A stretch of 31,876 bases of DNA, taken from Bacillota bacterium. GTDB lineage: Bacteria > Bacillota > Clostridia > Lachnospirales > Lachnospiraceae. The stretch covers positions 1 through 31,876 of the forward strand of contig JAEWMZ010000407.1 of NCBI GenBank assembly GCA_023392995.1, written 5' to 3'. The notes below the pieces were generated by a model, which was not told the origin of the DNA, did not search any database, and saw only the letters and a program-made list of their open reading frames with translations. Every line of letters starts with the position of its first letter. The first letter of the stretch is position 1. The position numbers and the translations under genes are program-made. Of this stretch, positions 23,069 through 30,768 are shown piece after piece.

Positions 23069-23880
23069 TGAAAAAATTAACCTCGTATGTTCGTACGCTA
23101 ATCTCACTGCTGCTGAGTCTGCTGGTGATACTTCCCTTTGTGGCAATTTTACTAAACTCCTTTAAGACAAAAAAGGAAGCGGCAGAGATGGCAATCTCAC
23201 TGCCTACAGACTGGAACATAGCAGATAATTATGCACAGGTGTTACAGACCGGACTGGTGAAAGCCTTTGGAAACAGCCTTTTGGTTACTATGCTTTCCGT
23301 AACGTTTATTATATTAATGACAGCGCTGGCCTCCTTTGTGCTGCAACGCCGGGGAACCAGGGCAATGGATCGTCTGAAAACCTTTTTCATTATCGGACTG
23401 ATCCTTCCGGGACAGATTATACCAACCTATATGATCTGTAATTTTTTAAACGTGAGATCTTTTCTGGGAGCCGCCGTCGTACTGACTGCAGCGAATATTC
23501 CTCTGGGTGTCTTCCTGTATATGGGCTTTTTAAAGAGTATTCCGGTTAGTATCGATGAAGCGGCAATCATGGATGGATGTAACTCCCTGCAATTGTTATT
23601 TCGAGTGATCTTTCCGCTGTTAAAGCCAATGACGATCACATTGTTTATCTTAAATTTTATGAATATATGGAATGACTTCGGGACCACCATCTATTTCCTC
23701 AACAGTCCCCAGAATTATACACTCACACTCACTATTTATAATTTCTTTAGTACGCATAGTTCTGATTGGAACTTGGTATTTGCTGATGTAGTCGCTGTTT
23801 CCTTACCGGTTATTATCGTCTACTTCAGCGCACAACGACATATTATGTCCGGTATGACCTCCGGAGCAGTAAAGGGGTAA
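23068..23880 (+). CDS. Sugar ABC transporter permease (LplC/UgpE type)
   Basis: A 270-residue membrane protein with six predicted helices. The N-terminal PFVAILLNSFKTKKEA and the EAA loop DEAAIMDGCNSLQLLFRVIFP match the second CUT1 permease family. The start at 23068 was chosen because AAGGAGGTGG lies just before it and it overlaps the upstream stop by one base; a longer frame would run within the first permease gene. It should form a heterodimeric channel with its neighbour. The next gene follows after 4 bases, tying import to intracellular hydrolysis. Confidence 0.93.
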   Translation: MKKLTSYVRTLISLLLSLLVILPFVAILLNSFKTKKEAAEMAISLPTDWNIADNYAQVLQTGLVKAFGNSLLVTMLSVTFIILMTALASFVLQRRGTRAMDRLKTFFIIGLILPGQIIPTYMICNFLNVRSFLGAAVVLTAANIPLGVFLYMGFLKSIPVSIDEAAIMDGCNSLQLLFRVIFPLLKPMTITLFILNFMNIWNDFGTTIYFLNSPQNYTLTLTIYNFFSTHSSDWNLVFADVVAVSLPVIIVYFSAQRHIMSGMTSGAVKG

Positions 23881-23884
23881 GAAT

Positions 23885-25312
23885 ATGCTGATCTATCCAG
23901 AAAATCCAAATGAATTTATCCGCCCTGCCAAGGATAAGAATCTATTCCTGCGGCAGGGTGTAGAACCAAAAAATGCGCAAGCGGAGGGACTTGTATTATC
24001 CTCCGAATGGAAGACCTTTGTGAATGGAAGGGAAATCATAACCTATAGTACACCTGTTACACATATGGGACCTCAAAGCTTTGCAGTGATCGATCTGGAA
24101 TCTGTGCCGCTTTGCATAGAAGTGGAATACGCGGGTCCCCTCAGAGAAGCCAAAGTGCTGCCAAGAGAGCTTGGTATTGGGTTCGAGAAAAGGGATAATC
24201 GAATCTGTTTTATAATTGAGAAGGCCAGTAATATTGTAATTGAAGCAAATCATAGCTCGCGAAGCCCGCTGGCACTCTTTGTAGCCCCCCAGGAAGAGGT
24301 GCCAAACCCTGAGGCTTCCAATGTGCTTTGGTTTGCGCCTGGAATTCACCGGATTGACTACCTTGAGCTCCAAGAGGATCAAATCCTGTATCTGGCTCCG
24401 GGAGCCATAGTAAAGGCGAAGCCGCCCCAGGAAGGAGCGCCTTATCTAATTGAGTCGGATTGGGCAGGTAAGAAGAATTATTATGATTTTATCTTCGCCA
24501 GGGAGAAAAAGAACATTAAAATATGCGGCAAAGGGATGATCGATACCTCAGAACTTGATTGGCACGACCGCCGGAGTATGGTTTTCTCAGATTGCAGTCA
24601 TATAACCGTATCCGGGATCGCATTAATCGGAGCAGCCCACTGGACAATGCCATTCTTTGGCTGTACGGAGATTACGGTGGAGAATGTTAAAATTCTGGGA
24701 TACCGGGAGAATAGTGACGGCATTAATCTGGTGGATTGTGCGGGCGTATCTGTGAAGAACTGCTTTATTCGTACCGGAGATGATGCGGTCTGTGTGAAAA
24801 GTATGGGGTTAAACAAACGCTTTGGCAGCTCGGACATTCGGGTAAGTGGCTGTATTGCCTGGAATGATAAGGTGCGTGCCTTTGGAATCGCAGGGGAGAC
24901 CCGTTATGAGATAAGGGATGTATTATTTGAGGACTGTCAGGTATTATCCAGTGCGGCGGATTGGACCAGAGAGGTTGGGGCTCTTTGCATCGTAATATCG
25001 GACAGTGCTACAATTCACAAGGTCACATTTCGAAGGATTAACATTCGACAGGAGAATAATTATGTGATTAACTGTATGATTATGAAGGATATGTGGTCAA
25101 CGGATATGGATGCGGGGCATATTGAGGATATCACCTTTGAGGATATCCATATTCCGGAGAACGCTATGATCTATCTGGAGGGTTATGATAGCGGGCATCA
25201 GATACGGGGGTTACATTTTACCGGTATCAAGTCCTATGAAACGGGGGAGGAGGTTAAACTGGATCAATACATAGTAAAGAATGAATATGTAGCGCTTTCA
25301 TCAATGTTGTAA
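23885..25312 (+). CDS. GH28-like right-handed beta-helix glycoside hydrolase, intracellular
   Basis: A 475-residue protein without signal peptide. Residues about 1-130 form a beta-sandwich-like domain; the parallel beta-helix begins near NVLWFAPGIHRI and continues to the end. The acidic triad of clan GH-N (GH28/GH49) is present at the proper spacing: Asp278 in NSDG and Asp299/Asp300 in TGDDAV, 21 residues apart. The GHG histidine and RIK motif of true polygalacturonases are missing; the corresponding region reads FGIAGETRY. It is therefore a divergent member whose substrate I cannot name. It sits 4 bases after the permease gene, so it probably cleaves the imported oligosaccharide. Confidence 0.85.
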   Translation: MLIYPENPNEFIRPAKDKNLFLRQGVEPKNAQAEGLVLSSEWKTFVNGREIITYSTPVTHMGPQSFAVIDLESVPLCIEVEYAGPLREAKVLPRELGIGFEKRDNRICFIIEKASNIVIEANHSSRSPLALFVAPQEEVPNPEASNVLWFAPGIHRIDYLELQEDQILYLAPGAIVKAKPPQEGAPYLIESDWAGKKNYYDFIFAREKKNIKICGKGMIDTSELDWHDRRSMVFSDCSHITVSGIALIGAAHWTMPFFGCTEITVENVKILGYRENSDGINLVDCAGVSVKNCFIRTGDDAVCVKSMGLNKRFGSSDIRVSGCIAWNDKVRAFGIAGETRYEIRDVLFEDCQVLSSAADWTREVGALCIVISDSATIHKVTFRRINIRQENNYVINCMIMKDMWSTDMDAGHIEDITFEDIHIPENAMIYLEGYDSGHQIRGLHFTGIKSYETGEEVKLDQYIVKNEYVALSSML

Positions 25313-25600
25313 ATCAAAAAAAGCAAAGGGCAGTTCAAATGATTTGTCAGTGCAAGCCGATGGTGAAAAAGTTATATATAGAATGATAAAAGCAACTTAG
25401 CAGCGCTGGCAGTAATGCTGCTGACCAGAGCTGGAAGGTTAAAATTCATCTCTGAATTATGGTTCTTGAAAATATGTCAGTGCTTGCCGACAGCAAGGGA
25501 CAGAAATGGAAAGAAACTGCACATGCTGAAGTTATGGGCTGAATGGGCAGCCTAAGTAAAAAATTACGGGGCGCTGAAAACGCGCAGAAATGGAGGATGT
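25313..25600 (+). other. Gap between the two GH28-like genes with a repeated motif
   Basis: These 288 bases contain TGTCAGTGCAAGCCGATGG (25345-25363) and TGTCAGTGCTTGCCGACAG (25475-25493), 130 bases apart and similar over about 15 positions. Several short stems are also present, including CTTGC/GCAAG inside the second copy and GCAGC/GCTGC at about 25400-25420. There is no long ORF. The region may be a leader controlling the secreted enzyme; no known riboswitch is recognised. Confidence 0.4.
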
Positions 25601-27607
25601 ATGAAAGGAAAGCAAAAACTGATACTGTTATTGATGCTGCTTATGGGGGTAATTCTTCTGCCGGGAGCATATGTGCATGCTGAGGAGAGGGTGGCAGCAG
25701 TCACAGCTTATGATATGCCGGCGGGGTTGCCCACAGGTTATGTGTCTTCTGATTTCGAAGTCAATGTAAATGGTAGTAATGTGGATGTTTATGATAGCGG
25801 CAATAATGCCTGGGGAAAAGGAATATCCTTTGCCGCCTTTGATTTTACCGGTTCGGTGACGGTTACTGTGAAGGCGAATTTCTCCTTTGGCTCGGCGAGA
25901 ATTCTGCCCCGCTCTTCTGGGATCGCTTGTCAAACCTCCGGTAATTCCATTACCTTTACACTGAGCAAACCCCAGGATGTAACAATCTTGCTGGATGAAA
26001 ATTTCCAGGGCAGAGTGCTTCACTTATTCGCACAAGCTCCTGAAACGAATATTCCCGATATCAATAATAGCAATGTCATCTATTTTGCACCGGGGTACTA
26101 TGATTATTCCAATCAGACTCCGCTCATCATTCCCTCCGGCAAGACCATGTATCTGGCAGGCGGAGCAGTGGTAAGGGGGCGCGTGGTGGTATCCGGTGCT
26201 TCCAATGTGACGATTTGCGGCAAAGGAATTCTGTTAAATGACTTTACCTCGAATGATGGCTATGACAGCGTAGCCCTAGCAATTAAGAATAGCAATTATG
26301 TCACTGTGAAGGATATTATCATATCCAGGGATGCAGGGTCCTGGAGTGCATTTATGTGGAAATGCGGTAATATTACAGTGCAGAACACGAAGGTAATCAA
26401 TCCCCGCTATGCCAGCTCTGACGGCTTTGATATTGCCAACAGCCATGATGTACTGTTTGATGGAATGTTTTTGCGCTCCTGCGATGACAGTATTGCCATT
26501 AAGGGAACCGGTAACAACGGCTATTCCGCTTCAGAAAATCCAGCGAATGCCCTTCCGAATTATAACATAACGATCCAAAATCTACAGGTTTGGAGTGATG
26601 CCAATAATGCCTTAGGGGTGGGGGCAGAAACCGTTGCCGCCTATTATGACGGTATCACCTTTAAAAATATCGATGTTCTGTATAATTACGATGATATTAA
26701 TTATCCGGACCTCTTTAAAGAGCGTGGAGCAATCAATATTTGTGCCTTGAATGCGACCCCTATGAGAAATATTACCTTTGAAGACATCCGTGTGGAGCAG
26801 GGAAAGCGGTTGATTGGCGTCGATATGAGTGATGATTTCTGGTTTGGCTCCTTGCAGGGTAACTGGAGCTGGACAGGGAATATGAGCAATATTACGTTTA
26901 AAAATATAACCTCTTACTCTAACGGCAGTAATGAGATTCGGTTACATGGCAAGGATAGTGCCCATAACATTTCAGGTATCACCTTTGAGAATATTGTTAT
27001 CAATGGACAGACGGTTTCCTCCTTCCAGGACAGTCATTTTAAAGTGAACAGCTTTGCGAATAATCTAAAGCTAGTAAGCGGTGGGGTTACAATCGCAACG
27101 GCGGATGGACCCTTTGGTTCCAGTGTTCATGAGGCTGCAAAGGAATTCACAGCAACTCAGGGAGGAAACAACTGGTATTACCGTACCTGGACTGCGGGAG
27201 CGGGAACCTTTGATATGAGCTGGAATCCGGATCAATCCGGGCATTGGAGAGGGCGTAATTCTTATGATGCCATCTGGGTCATGGCAAATAATCTTTATCT
27301 GCATCCGGATCATAATCAGACGATGCTGGAGTGGAAGGCACCTCGCAGTGGATCAATCAATATCGTAGGAACCGTTAAGAAATATGATATTGGCGGCGGT
27401 GACGGAGTGAATGTGAGTATATGGAAAAATGGTACTATGATCTGGCCTCTTAATTGGAGAAACATTGCTTACAATGATAATATAGGAGTTAACCATAATT
27501 TTACGACAACAGTTTCAGCCGGGGATATCATATCCTTCCGGGTGGATGAGGGAGCTAATAATGCATATGATACAACCATGTGGAACACAACAATTATCTA
27601 TGAATAA
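25601..27607 (+). CDS. Secreted GH28-like beta-helix hydrolase with C-terminal beta module
   Basis: A 668-residue secreted protein. The signal peptide ends near VHAEE (about residue 29). The catalytic beta-helix spans about 140-480, with Asp274 in SSDGFD and Asp295/Asp296 in CDDSIAIKG at the GH-N spacing of 21. As in its neighbour, the polygalacturonase GHG histidine is replaced, here by LGVGAET. Residues about 505-668 form a second domain rich in Trp (GGNNWYYRTW, HWRGRNSYDAIW, APRSGSINIVGTV, GDIISFRVDEG) resembling a carbohydrate-binding or accessory beta-sandwich I cannot name. GGAGG lies 4 nt upstream of the ATG. It probably attacks the polymer outside the cell. Its end overlaps the GH43-like start. 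Confidence 0.85.
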   Translation: MKGKQKLILLLMLLMGVILLPGAYVHAEERVAAVTAYDMPAGLPTGYVSSDFEVNVNGSNVDVYDSGNNAWGKGISFAAFDFTGSVTVTVKANFSFGSARILPRSSGIACQTSGNSITFTLSKPQDVTILLDENFQGRVLHLFAQAPETNIPDINNSNVIYFAPGYYDYSNQTPLIIPSGKTMYLAGGAVVRGRVVVSGASNVTICGKGILLNDFTSNDGYDSVALAIKNSNYVTVKDIIISRDAGSWSAFMWKCGNITVQNTKVINPRYASSDGFDIANSHDVLFDGMFLRSCDDSIAIKGTGNNGYSASENPANALPNYNITIQNLQVWSDANNALGVGAETVAAYYDGITFKNIDVLYNYDDINYPDLFKERGAINICALNATPMRNITFEDIRVEQGKRLIGVDMSDDFWFGSLQGNWSWTGNMSNITFKNITSYSNGSNEIRLHGKDSAHNISGITFENIVINGQTVSSFQDSHFKVNSFANNLKLVSGGVTIATADGPFGSSVHEAAKEFTATQGGNNWYYRTWTAGAGTFDMSWNPDQSGHWRGRNSYDAIWVMANNLYLHPDHNQTMLEWKAPRSGSINIVGTVKKYDIGGGDGVNVSIWKNGTMIWPLNWRNIAYNDNIGVNHNFTTTVSAGDIISFRVDEGANNAYDTTMWNTTIIYE

Positions 27608-28511
27608 TAGTTTGGAATTAAAGGATATTCGAATCCGCGATCCTTATGTGATCACGGACAGGGAGTCGAGCTCCTATTATATGTTTGGAACCACCGACAC
27701 AGAGCCCTGGTTCGGAGAGGGCGAGGGCTTTTTGGTATATCAAAGCAGAGATCTAAAGATATGGACTTGCCTGGGCTATGCATTTACACCAGGACAGGAT
27801 TTCTGGGGAGAGAAGAACTTCTGGGCTCCTGAGGTACAACGTTATCACAATGAGTACTATATGTTTGCCAGCTTTTATGCGGAGCAAAAGTGCCGTGGCG
27901 TACAGATCTTAAAGTCAGAGCGCATAGAAGGTCCCTATGTCCCGATAACAGACAGGGCCGTTACGCCCCCTGACTGGGAGTGCTTAGATGGTACTCTTTA
28001 TATTGATGAGGAGGAGACGCCCTGGATAGTTTTTTCCCATGAATGGACGCAGATTAAAGATGGGGCAATCTGTTGTGCGCAGCTATCGAAGGATTTGAAG
28101 GCAATGGTTACGGAACCGGTCGTCTTGTTTCACGCTTCCGAGGCACCCTGGAGTGTACCGGATACAGGAGGAGTGATTCAGAAAGAAGGCAAGAATTATG
28201 TAACCGACGGTCCATTTCTGTTCAAAACGCCGGAGGGAGAACTAAAGCTGCTCTGGTCAAGCTTTTCAAAGACGGGATACTCCATTGCAGCAGCGAGCAG
28301 CCGGAGCGGACGAATTACCGGACCCTGGCTTCAGGCAGAAAAGCCCTTCTATGAGAAGAATGGTGGTCATGGAATGCTGTTTCGAACCTTAGAAGGGGAA
28401 TTAAGACTTGCAATCCATACGCCGAATGAGTCACCGGAGGAAAGAGCTGTATTTCTAGTCGTGGAGGAAGACCGAGAGCTTGGATTAAAGGTTTATGACA
28501 CACCCTGCTAA
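27600..28511 (+). CDS. GH43-like five-bladed beta-propeller glycosidase, intracellular
   Basis: A 303-residue protein without signal peptide. The GH43 pattern includes the catalytic base Asp14 in IRIRDPYV, a second acidic residue in CLDGTLYID, and the acid-helix region TDGPFLFKTPEGELKLLWSSF, where most members have Glu and this one has Asp. It ends NGGHGMLFRTLEGELRLAIHTPN, common in one branch of this family. Such enzymes release arabinose, xylose or galactose from oligosaccharides. ATG 27600 overlaps the upstream stop by 8 bases (ATGAATAA). An upstream ATG at 27561 has GAGGGAG 6 nt before it and cannot be excluded. It completes the hydrolase set of the operon. Confidence 0.85.
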   Translation: MNNSLELKDIRIRDPYVITDRESSSYYMFGTTDTEPWFGEGEGFLVYQSRDLKIWTCLGYAFTPGQDFWGEKNFWAPEVQRYHNEYYMFASFYAEQKCRGVQILKSERIEGPYVPITDRAVTPPDWECLDGTLYIDEEETPWIVFSHEWTQIKDGAICCAQLSKDLKAMVTEPVVLFHASEAPWSVPDTGGVIQKEGKNYVTDGPFLFKTPEGELKLLWSSFSKTGYSIAAASSRSGRITGPWLQAEKPFYEKNGGHGMLFRTLEGELRLAIHTPNESPEERAVFLVVEEDRELGLKVYDTPC

Positions 28512-28746
28512 TTCTAAGCCTGGTTAAAGTCATACTTAGAAAGTATAATTCTAGATAAAGTCTCTATTTAGAAAGCCTAAGCCAAGATAAAGGCTCAGCT
28601 TAGAAAGCCTAAGTCTAGATAAAGTCACAGCCTAGAAAGCCTAAGCCTAATTAAAGGCTCAGCTTAGAGAGCCTAAGTCTAGATAAAGTCACAGCCCAGA
28701 AAGCCTAAGCCTAATTAAAGGCTCAACTTAGTCAGCCTGAGCCTGG
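28512..28746. repeat. 32-bp tandem repeat, 7 units plus a partial eighth
   Basis: Units start at 28512, 28544, 28576, 28608, 28640, 28672 and 28704, each exactly 32 bp, with a partial unit at 28736-28746. Consensus begins CCTAAGYCTAGATAAAG and ends TTAGAAAG. Units 4 and 6 are near identical, as are 5 and 7, so a 64-bp pair has been duplicated. Several units can fold with AGCCT/AGGCT or CTAAGC/GCTTAG arms. The array runs into the last codons of the DUF1275 gene on the minus strand. Confidence 0.92.
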
Positions 28747-29434
28747 TAAATGGGCGTTGGAACAAGAAGGTAAAAGCCAGCCCTGCCGACAGGATACCGC
28801 TGGCAGACCAGATGGCTTTTTCCTGAAGAAGCTTTGAGGCAAGTGCACCAGCGAGCGCGCCGCCTGCAAAAGCTAGCAGGATGCAGGAGTATTGTAACGC
28901 TAATTTAAGGCTTTGCCTGTCACCAAGGGCAAAGCCTTTATAAAAGTGGTCGGCACAGGAGCGCATATTTCCGGTGCAGAAGACACTGGCGAAGCTTTCC
29001 TTGCCATGAAAGGTGCGGAAAGCACAAAATTGCAGGGAGGCCGCGAAGGACACCAGGAGATTCGCAAGTACGTCCGGGAATCTGGTAGGAAATAATCCGA
29101 CCAGGAGCAGGATGATGCTTTCCATAAGCAGAACCATTCGTTTCCACTGAACCGGTCTTTCCTTAAAGTGATTGTGATAAACCTTCCAGGCGGTATAATT
29201 CCCAATCCAGAAGGCTGATATAGGAATGAGGGGATAGAGGGCTTTTAAAATATCTCCATCCGCCAGATGAATGACAGATAAAACGAGGTTGCCGGTTTGT
29301 CCTGTAGCAAAAACATTGCCATGAACGATATAGGTGTAGACATCCATGATACCTCCGGCAAAGGAGAGCAGCACACAAAAGAATAGAGTTTGGGTAAAGT
29401 CAAAGGCAGTTGTTCTTGTAGTCGATTGATCCAT
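28715..29434 (-). CDS. DUF1275 (YoaK-like) membrane protein
   Basis: A 239-residue integral membrane protein with about six helices. The N-terminal SFAGGIMDVYTYIVHGNVFATGQTGN segment, read in parts, is the hallmark of DUF1275. A later NMRSCADHFYKGF stretch precedes the last helices. The family's function is not established. AAGGGA lies upstream of the ATG. The C-terminal eleven residues (FTRLRLTKLSL) and the stop are encoded within the 32-bp tandem array, so the tail of this protein is probably derived from the repeat. It is divergent from a LysR gene, which may control it through the palindrome at 29456-29479. Confidence 0.88.
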   Translation of the reverse strand: MDQSTTRTTAFDFTQTLFFCVLLSFAGGIMDVYTYIVHGNVFATGQTGNLVLSVIHLADGDILKALYPLIPISAFWIGNYTAWKVYHNHFKERPVQWKRMVLLMESIILLLVGLFPTRFPDVLANLLVSFAASLQFCAFRTFHGKESFASVFCTGNMRSCADHFYKGFALGDRQSLKLALQYSCILLAFAGGALAGALASKLLQEKAIWSASGILSAGLAFTFLFQRPFTRLRLTKLSL

Positions 29435-29455
29435 TCAGGATAACATCCCTTCCAG

Positions 29456-29479
29456 CGTTATAATAGAGATATTATAACG
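29456..29479. promoter_or_regulatory. Perfect palindromic operator between DUF1275 and LysR genes
   Basis: CGTTATAATA (29456-29465) and TATTATAACG (29470-29479) are perfect inverted arms around GAGA. It contains the T-N11-A geometry of LysR boxes. It starts 22 bases upstream of the DUF1275 ATG and would overlap a -10 in that direction. On the plus strand, TTGTTT (29480-29485) with TATAAT (29503-29508) at 17 nt spacing lies just beyond it, suggesting shared control of both genes. Confidence 0.65.
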
Positions 29480-29725
29480 TTGTTTTTTTATAATTGATAA
29501 TATATAATATGTATTAAAATCATAAGTTGTAAGTTATGTATTTCGGATAAGAATGAATAAATGTAACCGGAGGCGGTCTTGTGAGCAGCTCAAGCTTATC
29601 ATATTCTAGGTGGAAAGGTAGTGCGCCCTATAGCTTTATCCAAAACTACAGAAGGAAAGTAGGCTTGGACAAGCACGAGCAGAGATAAGGGAAAGCATTA
29701 AGAAACGAATAAAGGAGAGGAATCA

Positions 29726-30574
29726 TTGGAACTACTGCAATTGAGGTATTTTTTAACAGCCGCTGAATATGAGCATATGACAAAAGCGGCACATGCGTTG
29801 CATATTGCGCAGCCAGCATTATCACAATCGATTAAGCATTTGGAGGAGGAGCTTGGGATGCCGCTTTTTGAGCGAAAAAACAGGGGAATCCGCTTAAACG
29901 CTGCTGGGCGGTTGCTACAGCAGGAGCTGCTCCCGTTAATAGAGACATTGGATGATCTACCCTTAAGACTTAAGGGGGCAGAACAGATATCTGCCAAAAC
30001 GATTCATTTAAATCTGCTGGCCGCCTCTCTTTTTATAACGCAAGCCATCATCTCCTTTAAGAAGAAGTATCCGGAGGTAATCTTCCGATTGATGCAGAAT
30101 GCGGAAGAAAAGGATTATGATCTGTGCATTACTTGTACTTCGGCAGAGAGAATTCCAAAGAACAGCCAGCTTTTACTGGAAGAACAGATATTACTGGCAG
30201 TGCCTAAGGATAGTGACTACGCGGACAGAGATGTGATTGATTTAAAGCAGATGGCAAAGGAAGGCTTTATCAGCTTCTCAGAAGCGAAGCCTTTTCGCCT
30301 TATCTGCGATGAATATTGTAGAAAGGCTGGCTTTGCACCCCGGATCATTTTTGAAAGTGATAATCAGGAGGCGATACGTAATTTAATTGAATCAAAGCTC
30401 GGGGTGGCGTTCTGGCCTGAGTTTTCCTGGGGAAAGCTGACGGGAGAGAATGCGAAGCTTCTGAGGATGAAAGAGCCGGAGTGTGTCCGCCGGATTTATG
30501 CTGTTTGCAATCCCCGCCAAGGAAATGAGGTGTATGTAGAAGCTTTTTTAAGTCATTTGATGGAACTTGCATAA
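29726..30574 (+). CDS. LysR-type transcriptional regulator
   Basis: A 282-residue regulator with a TTG start. AAAGGAGAGG lies 5 nt before the TTG. The N-terminal winged helix reads LQLRYFLTAAEYEHMTKAA, AQPALSQSIKHLEEELG and PLFERKNRGIRLNAAG. The effector domain of about residues 85-280 is shorter than many homologues. It is divergent from the DUF1275 gene, which is its most likely target. Effector and regulon are unknown. Confidence 0.92.
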   Translation: MELLQLRYFLTAAEYEHMTKAAHALHIAQPALSQSIKHLEEELGMPLFERKNRGIRLNAAGRLLQQELLPLIETLDDLPLRLKGAEQISAKTIHLNLLAASLFITQAIISFKKKYPEVIFRLMQNAEEKDYDLCITCTSAERIPKNSQLLLEEQILLAVPKDSDYADRDVIDLKQMAKEGFISFSEAKPFRLICDEYCRKAGFAPRIIFESDNQEAIRNLIESKLGVAFWPEFSWGKLTGENAKLLRMKEPECVRRIYAVCNPRQGNEVYVEAFLSHLMELA

Positions 30575-30768
30575 TTTATACTGGAAAAATTGTGTAAAAT
30601 CGAGAGAATTACAAGAAGAAATTGAATATTATTGTAAATGATGCTATACTTTATGAAATAGGTATGCATCCGATTTCTGTTTTTTCGACGGATTATGAGA
30701 GAGTTTCGAAAGGACAAAAACGAGATTGATATCGATTGGATAATATCAGGTTTAAGGGAGTGGTTCAT

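Noticed and set aside
28512..28746. CRISPR-like array
   Set aside because: The 32-bp units are contiguous with no unique spacers, and no cas gene is present. It is a simple tandem repeat. The same applies to the other arrays.
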